Assembly (NCBI GenBank): GCA_001784175.1
Contig: MFPR01000023.1
Location: forward strand, 1 to 49,605
DNA: 49,605 nt
From: Candidatus Lindowbacteria bacterium RIFCSPLOWO2_12_FULL_62_27
GTDB lineage: Bacteria > Lindowbacteria > 2-12-FULL-62-27
Reading direction: 5' to 3'
Positions within the stretch are counted from its first letter, which is position 1. Each line of letters starts with the position of its first letter. Positions 9,723 through 19,700 of this stretch are shown here, piece after piece. Below the pieces are notes generated by a model. That model had not been told where the DNA came from. It was given only the letters and a program-made list of their open reading frames with translations, and made no database searches. The position numbers and the translations under genes are program-made.

Positions 9723-10708
9723 GGACGGAGGAAAGCGAAGCGCCTGAACAGGGAAGACAAGTAAAGAATGCAAGGAAGTCCTGCGGGGCCTGTGGCCACA
9801 GGTCCTGCGGCGACGTGACATTGGCGGCACGGGGCAAGATCGAAACTCGAGATCGATCTTAAACCCACCGCCGGCCCACTCCTTTCGGGGAGCGGGCAGT
9901 CTCCTTTCGGCGGTGTCCGAACCGGTCCCATCCCGGTTGGACCCGTTATGTTGGAGACGTTCCTTGCAGGCAGGTCTTCCCAATCGGCGCGCGATGCGGA
10001 AGAGTCCGTTGTCGGGCGAGGTTGTCGTATGAGGGGAGGAGTCTGCCCCTGAAGCCTCTACCGGGAACGGGAATGCGGACCGAGTAGTCCGCGCCCGCTT
10101 CGCGTGTTTTCCTCCGAGGCCCGCGGTTTGTCCGCGGGCTATGGAGGAAGTCTTTCAGGCGCGATGATGTCGGCCTTGCGCTGACATCGATCGCACTCAT
10201 GGACCAACGGTCCGGAGGGCAACCTCCGCCGGGTCCTGAGGTGGTTCATGGTCCTCCGCAGGACGGCTTAAAGGGAGCCGGTCCACCCGACCGGCCGCCA
10301 GATCGACATGGCGGCAGCCGGGAGAAGGTTCCCAGGCCGGACAGCGGCGGGACTTCACCACCGACGGTACCTCGGCGGGGATGGCCCTGCGCCAACGGTC
10401 CTGGAGTCAGGCTCGTACCCCCGTCAGCCGCTCCGCCGCCCGAAAGGGTGCGCGCGGGGCCTGACCGGGAACAGCCGCCTCCGGGGAAGTTCATAGGTGA
10501 GCTTGGAGTAAAAGCTCCAAGGCAGATACCCAGGGAGACGAGTCCGCCCGGAACATTCGGGATTCGGGAAGGACCGGACTTTATCCGTCATTTCGGCCCC
10601 GTTCCTTTGGGTGAGGGGGAAGGACCGCCCCCAACGCGGGTTGGAGAAAATCCCATCCGGGGATTTTCTGAAATTGGAGCGTTGGGGACAGGACATCCGT
10701 GTCCGCCC
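9723..10708 (+). ncRNA. Candidate large structured RNA or structured 5' leader
   Basis: A 986-base gap with no convincing protein; its open frames translate to Pro/Gly/Arg-rich sequence. After a purine-rich 60 bases it is packed with perfect stems. Examples: 9836-9843 with 9853-9860, closed by GGCGG (9823-9827) with CCGCC (9868-9872); 9915-9942; 10075-10080 with 10087-10092; TTCCTCC (10109-10115) with GGAGGAA (10143-10149) enclosing 10119-10126 with 10132-10139; an 11-bp helix with one bulge at 10161-10194; 10213-10228 with a GCAA loop; 10277-10295; GTCAGGC (10406-10412) with GCCTGAC (10459-10465) enclosing CCC-GAAA-GGG; 10502-10521; AGTCCG (10541-10546) with CGGACT (10575-10580); CCCCAACGC (10629-10637) with GCGTTGGGG (10679-10687) enclosing a 9-bp hairpin; 10691-10704. 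GNRA loops support the plus strand. No terminator-like T-run precedes the next gene, so it may be that gene's leader. Confidence 0.6.
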
Positions 10709-13700
10709 ATGCGCGGCAGTGTGTTCCGGCGAATGACCGCGCTGTGGATGATGGTCTGCGCCGTGCTGGGTCTGTGGACGGCGCCCGCGCCGGCCGGCCA
10801 TGGGGATACGCACGCGCCCGTCAAGACGGTCATCACGTTTGATACGGTCACGGTGAAGTACATGTGGCCCCTGTGGACCAGCGCCGTGAATCATGACAGT
10901 GACGCTCGATATTCGAACAAGGACTACGAGACGGTCCAGCTTCTGTCGGCGGTCGACGTCACGACGAATCTGGAGACGGCCTACATCGGGCCGCGGGACA
11001 GTGTGATCTTCATAAGACATATTCGGAATCTTGGGAATGGATACGACACGTACCGGGTGCGCGGGGATTCGCAGCCGGGCGTGAATTTTGTCACCGGAAT
11101 CTTTTTGGACGCCGCCGACGGCGACAGCGTGTTTGACGGCAGTGACCCGCCGGCTGCGACGGCGGTGGTGGGCGCGCTCAAGGAGACGGTCGTGCTGGTG
11201 CGCGTCCAAGCGCCGCCAACCGCGGTGGACGGCCAGATCGACACGTTGCTTCTCTCTGCGACGTCCGACGCCGCCGTTCTGTCGGCGGACACCGTGACGC
11301 TGGTGCTGACGCTTGATTCTCAGCCGCCGACCGCCCCGAGCCTGCAGTCGCCGGCGGGCGGATTCGAAACGAACAGCCTGCGGCCGGCGTTCCGATGGGA
11401 CACGTCCGCCGACACGCTGGCCGGTCTGGCCTGGTACCGGTTCGAGCTGGACACGAGCGGCCTGTTCGTGAATCTCGTTCTGTCGGACACGCGGACCGAC
11501 ACGGCCTTCACGCCGGCCGCGGACATGTCCGCCGGCCGGTATTTCTGGCGCGTGCTCGCGGTCGATACGGTCGGCAATGTCAGCCGGTCGAATCCGGATT
11601 CGAACCGCCTCGTCATCGACACAAGCGCCGCCGTGTCGGCGGTCGGGCCGCCGGACGGTCACGAGACGAACGCGGCGGCGGTGCGGTTCGAATGGGCGTC
11701 GACCGAGGCGGAGACGTACACGTGGCAGTTGTCGAAGTCCGCGGCCTTCGCGACGATCGCCGACAGCGCGGTCGACACGCGGGTCACGAGCCTGAACCGG
11801 ACCCTGCCGGACCAGGACACGTACTTCTGGCGCGTGCTCGCGCGGGACACGGCCGGCAATTACGACACGACGGCCGTGCGCGCCCTCCTGCTGGACACCC
11901 TCGTCGGTCAGGTGAGCTTGACGGCGCCGGCCGACGGGCTTGAGACGCAGGCCGCGTCGGTCCCGATCCTGTGGTCCGCCGTGCCGGACAGCGTGGGGAT
12001 CGACTCGTATGCTGTGGAGGTCGCGAAGACCACGGCGTTTTCGGACGTGGTTTTCGCGGACACCGTCGACGGCGTATTCGCGACCGATACGGTCACCGGC
12101 TTGTACAACGACACGTACTTCTGGCGCGTCCGGGCCGTCGACGATCTCGGCAACAGCGGGGCGTATTCGGCCGCGCGCGGATTTGTGACCGACACCAGCG
12201 TCGCCCAAGTCAGCCCGGCCGGTCCGTCGGACGCGCACGAGACGACGAACGCGAGCGTGGTGGTGACCTGGACCGCCGTCGGGGATTCGGTAGGCATCGA
12301 CAGCTACGCGGTGGAGGCGTCGAAGAACGCTGGATTTGAGAGCCTGAGTTTTGTGGACACGGTCGACGGCGCGCTGACGGGCGATACGATCACGGGCCTG
12401 TACAACGACACGTACTATTGGCGCGTTCGGGCCGTCGATGTGCAGGGCAACGGCGGCGCGAACTCGGCGACGCGCGGGTTTGTGGTTGACACCCTCGCCG
12501 GCCAGGTGAATGTGTCGGGCCCGGCGGACGGCCACGAGACGACGAACGTGAACGTGGTCGTCACGTGGACCGCCCTCGCGGACTCGGTGGGGATCGACAG
12601 CTACGCAGTGGAGGCGTCGAAGAGCGCGGCGTTTGCGAGCGTCGCGTTTGCGGACACAGTCGACGGCGCGTTGACGGGCGATACGATCATGGGCCTGTAC
12701 AACGACACGTATTATTGGCGCGTGCGTGCCATCGACGATCTGGGGAACGCAGGCGCGAACTCGACGGCGCGAGGATTTGTGGTCGACACCCAGGTCGAAG
12801 CGGTGAGTGTGACGGCGCCGTCGGACGCGCACGAGACGACGAACGCGAGCGTAGTGGTGAGTTGGACGGCGGTGGGCGCCGACACGGTGGGGATCGACAG
12901 TTACGTCGTGGAGGCGTCGAAGACCGTCGCGTTTGCCGAGGTCGTGTTTGCGGATACGACCGACGGGACGAATACGACAGACACGATCACCGGTCTCTAC
13001 AATGACACGTATTACTGGCGCGTGCGCGCGGTCGACGATCTGGGGAACGCCGGCGCGAACTCGGCGACCCGGGGATTTGTGGCCGACACCCACGTGGGCC
13101 AGGTCAGCCTGTCGATGCCCGCGGACGGCCATGAGACGACGAGCGTGAGCGTGGTCGCCACGTGGACTGCGGTGGCGGATTCGGTGGGGATCGACAGCTA
13201 CGCGGTGGAGGCGTCGCCGAGCGCGGCGTTTTCGATCGTCGTGTTTGCGGATACGACCGACGGGACAACTACGGCAGATACGATCACCGGTCTGTACAAT
13301 GACACCTACTACTGGCGCGTCAGGGCGGTCGACGATCTTGGCAACGGCGGAGCGGTATCGACTGCCCGGGGCTTCGTGGTCGACACATCGATCGGACAGG
13401 TGAGCGTGACGGGTCCGACGGACGGACACGAGACGACCAACGCGAGCGTGGTGGTGACGTGGACTGCGGTGGCGGACTCGGTAGGGATCGACAGCTACGC
13501 GGTGGAGGCGTCGAAGAGCGCGGCGTTCGCCTCTGTCGTGTTTGCGGATACAACCGATGGGACGAATACGACGGATACAATCACCGGACTATACAACGAC
13601 ACATACTACTGGCGTGTCCGCGCGATCGACGAAGCCGGCAATGCCGGCGTCAACTCGGCGGCGCGCGGATTCGTGGTGGACACGGCAGTGGAGCAGGTCA

Positions 13701-16700
13701 GTCTGTCGTTGCCGGCGGATGGACACGACACGACGAATGCAAGCGTCGTCGTGAGCTGGGCGGCCGTTGGAGCGGACAGCGTCGGGATCGACAGTTACGT
13801 GGTGGAGGCGTCCAAGAGCGCGGCGTTCGCGGCGGTCGTGTTTGCGGACACGACCGATGGGGCGAATACGACCGACACGATCACGGGTCTGTACAATGAC
13901 ACGTACTACTGGCGCGTGCGGGCGATCGACGATCTGGGGAATGCCGGCGCAAACTCTGCCACGCACGGGTTTGTGGTCGACACAGCCGTCGGTCAAGTGA
14001 GTGCGACCGGCCCGGCCGACGGCCACGAGACGACGAACGTAAGCGTGGTCGTCACGTGGAGCGCGGTCGCGGACTCGGTGGGGATCGACAGCTACGCGGT
14101 GGAGGCGTCGAAAAGCGCGGTGTTCGCCGGCATGGCGTTTGCCGACACGGTGGAGGGCGCGCTGACGGGCGACACAGTAACGGGTCTGTACAATGACACG
14201 TACTTCTGGCGTGTCCGTGCGATCGACGATCTGGGCAACGGCGGCGCCTATTCGGCCGCCCGCGCCTTCGTTGTGGATACGTCCATCGAGCAGGTTGTGG
14301 CGGTGTCTCCGTCGGACGGGCACGAGACAACGAGCGCAAGTGTCGTGGTGAGCTGGACGGCGGTCGGCGCGGACAGTGTGGGGATCGACAGTTACGTGGT
14401 GGAGGCTTCGAAGTCGGCCGGATTTGTCGCGATCGTGTTTGTGGATACGACGGATGGGACGAATACGGCAGATACGATCACAGGCCTGTACAACGACACG
14501 TACTACTGGCGCGTGCGCGCGGTCGACGACGTGGGCAACATCAGCGCGAACTCATCGACCCGCGGATTTGTGGTGGATACGGCGGTCGCCCAAGTGAGCG
14601 TATCGAGTCCCGCCGCCGGGCATGAAACTACGAACGTGAGCGTCGTTGTTGCGTGGAGCGCGGCGTCGGATTCGGTCGGCATCGACAGCTACGCGGTGGA
14701 GGCGTCGAAGAGCACGGCGTTTGCCGATGTCGTGTTTGTGGATACGACCGATGGGACGAATGCGACAGATACGATCACTGGTCTGTACAATGACACCTAC
14801 TACTGGCGTGTCCGCGCGATCGACGATCTCGGAAACATCGGAGCGGTCTCGACCGCCCGGGGCTTCGTGGTCGACACGTCGATCGGACAGGTGAGCGTGA
14901 CGAGTCCGGCGGACGCGCACGAGACGACCAACGCGAGCGTGGGGGTGACGTGGAGCGCGGTGTCGGATTCTGTGGGAATTGACAGCTACGCGGTGGAGGC
15001 GTCGAAGAGCACGGCGTTTGCCGCGGTCGTGTTTGTGGATACGACCGATGGGACGAATACGACCGATACGATCACCGGGCTGTACAACGACACATACTAT
15101 TGGCGCGTGCGCGCGATCGACGATGTCGGTAACGTCGGCGCCGCCTCCGCAACCCGCGGGGTTTTGGTTGACAGCGGCGCCGGGCAGGTCGCGCTCGTGT
15201 CGCCCGCCACGAACTCGTCGACATCGGATTCCACGCCGACGCTCACGTGGGCCGCGCTGTCCGACAGCGTCGGGATCGATTCGTACGTGATCGAGGTGTC
15301 GCTCAGCGCTTCGTTTGCCTCCTTCGTGTTCACGGACACGGTAGACGGAACGCTGATAAGCGACACTCCGACAGCGCTGGCCGAATCTACGTATTACTGG
15401 CGCGTCCGGGCGATCGACCAGCTCGGGCAGGCCGGCCAGAATTCCGATTCCTTCATCTTCCGGATTGACACGGGCATCTCGCTGACCCTGACCAATCCGC
15501 CGGCCAATCACGACACCAACGCGGCCACCCTCCGGTTTGAATGGGACGCCGACGCCGACACCTTCACGTGGCAGCTTTCCAAGTCCTCGACGTTCGCGAC
15601 GATTTCCGACAGCGTCGTCGACACGCGCGTGACCAGCCTTGTCCGCACGTTGCCCGAGCCTGACACTTTCTACTGGCGCGTCATCGCCCGCGACACCGCC
15701 TCGAATTACGACACCGCCACCGGACGCCGGCTGATCCTGGACACGGCGGTCGAGCAGGTGACCGTGACCGCGCCGGCGGACGGCCACGAAACGACGAACG
15801 TGAGCGTGACGGTGAGCTGGACGGCGATCGGCGCCGACAGCGTCGGGATCGACAGCTACGTGGTGGAGGCATCGAAGTCGGTTGGATTCGCCGAGGTCGT
15901 GTTTGTGGATACAACGGATATGACGAATACGACAGATACGGTCACAGGCCTGTACAACGACACATACTTCTGGCGCGCGCGCGCGGTGGACAATGTTGGA
16001 AACGTGGGTGCGAATTCCACGGCACGCGGCTTCGTGGTCGACACGGCCGTGGGGCAAGTGAGCCTGGCGAGTCCGGCGGACGCGCACGAGACGACCAACG
16101 CGAGCGTGGGGGTGACGTGGAGCGCGGTGTCGGATTCGGTGGGGATCGACAGCTACGCGGTGGAGGCGTCGAAGGGCACGGCGTTTGCCGCAGTCGTGTT
16201 TGCGGATACGACCGATGGGACGAATACGGCAGATACGATCACCGGTCTGTACAACGACACATACTTCTGGCGCGTCCGCGCGGTCGACGATCTCGGAAAC
16301 ATCGGCGCGAACTCGGCCGCCCGCGGGTTCGTGGTCGACACGTCGATCGCGCAGGTGAGCGTGTCGAGTCCGGCGGACGCGCACGAGACGACCAACGCGA
16401 GCGTGGTGGTGACGTGGAGCGCGGTGTCGGATTCGGTGGGGATCGACAGCTACGCGGTGGAGGCGTCGAAGAGCTCGGCGTTCGCCTCGGTCGTGTTTGC
16501 GGATACGCCCGATGGGACGAATACGACAGATACGATCACGGGGCTGTACAATGACACGTACTACTGGCGCGTCCGCGCGATCGACGATGTGGGAAATGCG
16601 GGAGCGAATTCCACAGCGCGCGGCTTCGTGGTCGACACGGCCGTGGACCAGGTGGGTGCGGCCAGCCCGGCGGATGGCCACGAGACGACGAACGCGAGCG

Positions 16701-19700
16701 TGGTGGTGAGCTGGAGTGCGATAGGCGCGGACACGGTGGGGATCGATTCGTACGTGGTCGAGGCCGCGAAGAGCGCCGCGTTTGCGAGCGTGCTCTTTGC
16801 CGACAGCGTGGACGCGGGCCTGACGAGCGACACGATCACGGGCCTGTACAACGACACATACTTCTGGCGCGTCCGTGCGGTCGACGATCTGGGCAACGTC
16901 GGCGCCAACTCGACGGCCCGCGGGTTCGTGGTCGACACCGCGATCGCGCATGTAAGCGCGGCCGCGCCGGCGGATGGGCACGAGACGAACGCGACCCCCG
17001 TGCGTGTGTCGTGGTCCACCGCGAGCGACAGTGTTGGGATTGATTCGTATGCGGTGGAGGCGTCGAAGAGCACGGCGTTTGCCGCGGTCGTGTTTGTGGA
17101 TACGACAGATGGGACGAATACGACAGATACGATCACCGGACTGTACAACGACACATACTATTGGCGCGTGCGCGCCATCGACGATCTCGGCAACAGCGGC
17201 GCCTTCTCGACCGGCCGGGGATTCCTCATCGATACGGCGATCGGACAGGTCGTTCTTGCGACGCCGGCGAGCTACACGATGACGACCGACTCGACGCCCG
17301 CCCTGACGTGGACCGCGCTGACCGACAGTGCCGGCATCGATTCGTATGTGGTGGAAGTGTCGGCCAGCCCGGCGTTCGCGGCGCTGTCGTTCGCCGACAC
17401 CGTCGACGGTACGAAGGCCGCCGACACGACAGCCGTGCTTGCCGATTCCACCTATTACTGGCGCGTGCGCGCGATCGATGCGGTCGGAAACGTCGGCGCC
17501 AATTCCGAATCGTCCGTCCTGCGCGTCGATACCGGCGTGAGCGTGTCGCTGAGCAGTCCGGCGGACGGCCACGAAACGAACAGCGCGACTGTGACGTTTG
17601 CCTGGTCGTCCGCCGATGCGGAGACCTACACGTGGCAGCTTTCCAAGAGCGCCGCGTTCACGACCGTGATCGACAGCGTGGTCGACTCCACCGCGACGGA
17701 AGTTCGCCGGACGCTGCCCGATCAGGACACATTCTTCTGGCGCGTCATCGCGAGGGACACGGTCGGAAACGTCGACACGACCATCCGGCGGATCGTGATC
17801 CTCGACACCCGCGTTGATTCGGTGACGGTGGTTGGCCCCGAAAACGGGCACGAAACCAACGTCGCATACCCGGCGCTGTCCTGGACCGTGCCGGCCGACA
17901 GCGTGGGGATCGACAGTTTCGTAGTCGAGGTTTCCAAGAGCATCGCCTTCACGAGCCTGGCGCTCGCCGACACGATCGACGGCACGCGGACCGGCGACAC
18001 GCTGATCGGCGTGTACAACGACACCTATTACTGGCGCGTGCGGGCCATCGATCGCGTGGGCAACGTGGGACCCAACTCCGACACGCGAGGATTCCTCGTG
18101 GATACGGCGGTCGGAACCGTGACGCTCGTCTCGCCCGTGAGCGGCACGGTGACCAGTGACACGACGCCGACCCTGAGCTGGAACGCGCCGGCCGACAGCG
18201 TGGGCATCGATTCGTACGCGATTGAAGTGTCCGGAAACCTGTCGTTCGCCGCCCTCGTGTTCGCGGACACCGTCGACGGCGCCCTGACCGCCGACACCGT
18301 GACGGCGCTGACCGATTCGGCGTATTACTGGCGCGTGCGCGCCGTGGACGATATGGGGAACTTCGGCCCGTCCTCGGACACGTTCACGCTGTCCATCGAC
18401 ACCGGCTTGAAGGTCACGCTCACCGGCCCGGCCGACGGCCATGAAACGAATTCGGCGGCGGTCCGGTTCTCGTGGACGGCGGACGCCGACACCTTTACCT
18501 GGCAGCTTTCCAAGACCGCTGCGTTCACGACGATCGTCGACAGCGCCGTCGATACGAACGTGTCGAGCCTCGTGCGGAGTCTGCCGCAGGAGGACACGTT
18601 CTACTGGCGGGTGATCGCGAAGGACACGGTATCGAATTCTGACACGAGCGCCGCCCGCGGCCTGATCGTCGACACGTCGGTCCGGCAGGTGACCGCGGCC
18701 GCGCCTGCCGCCGGCCACGAGACGGCGAATACGCAGCCGGTGACGGCATGGAGCGCCGTGGCGGACAGCGTGGGGATCGACAGCTACGCGGTGGAAGTCT
18801 CCAAGGCCGCGGCCTTCACGAGCGTAATCTTTGCCGACACGATCGATGGCGCGATCCTCAGCGACACGCTGACGGGTCTGTACAACGACACGTATTTCTG
18901 GCGCGTGCGCGCGATCGATGACCTGGGCAACGTTGGCCTGCCCTCCGACTCGCGGGGCATCCTCATCGACACCTTCGCGCCGAAGGTCACGCTCTCGGCG
19001 CCGGCGGACCTCCACGAAACAAACAACGCCACGCCGGTGGTGGGCTGGACTGCGGTGTCGGACAGCGCCGGGGTCGACAGCTATGTAGTGGAAGCCGCAA
19101 AGAACGCGGCCTTCACAAGCCTCGTCTTCGCCGATACGGTGGCCGGCGCGCGCACGAGCGATACGCTGGGGAATCTGTACAACGACACCTATTACTGGCG
19201 TGTCCGCGCGATCGATGTGCTCGGAAACGTCGGCCAGAATTCGGACACGCGCAAGATTCTGCTCGACACGCAGGGCGCCTCGGTCAATCTGGCCGGCCCG
19301 GCGAATGGCTCGGTGACGACGGACACGACGCCGACCTTCTCATGGCAGGCGGTCAGCCAGGTCGGGATCGACAGTTTCGTGCTGATGGTATCGCGCGCCT
19401 CGACCTTCCAGCCGCTGGACTTCGTCGACACGGTCGACGGCGCGATCATGAGCGACACGGCAACGATCCTGGTGGAGGACACCTACTACTGGAAAGTCAT
19501 CGCGATCGACAACGCCGGCAACACGCCGGCCTCCGCCGCATGGACGCTCCTTGTCGACACGGCGTCTCCGACCGCCCCGACGCTGGTCGCGCCGGCCTAC
19601 GGGCATGAGACGTCGAACCTGAAGCCGTACTTCACGTGGACGACGTCCTCCGACAAGGTCAGCGGCGTCTATGCCTACCGGCTCGAGATTTCGACCGATT

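Noticed and set aside
9723-10708. RNase P RNA, tmRNA, SRP RNA or group II intron
   Set aside because: GAGGAAAG near 9729 recalls RNase P but the following conserved bases and the other RNase P regions are missing. No tmRNA tag frame or tRNA-like end, no SRP core, no group II domain V or reverse transcriptase was found. A covariance-model search could overturn this.
14552-19015. 1487-codon open frame on the minus strand
   Set aside because: It is a shadow of the repetitive plus-strand gene: the codon pattern of the Ig repeats keeps the opposite frame free of stops. Its translation is His/Arg/Val-rich with no domain.
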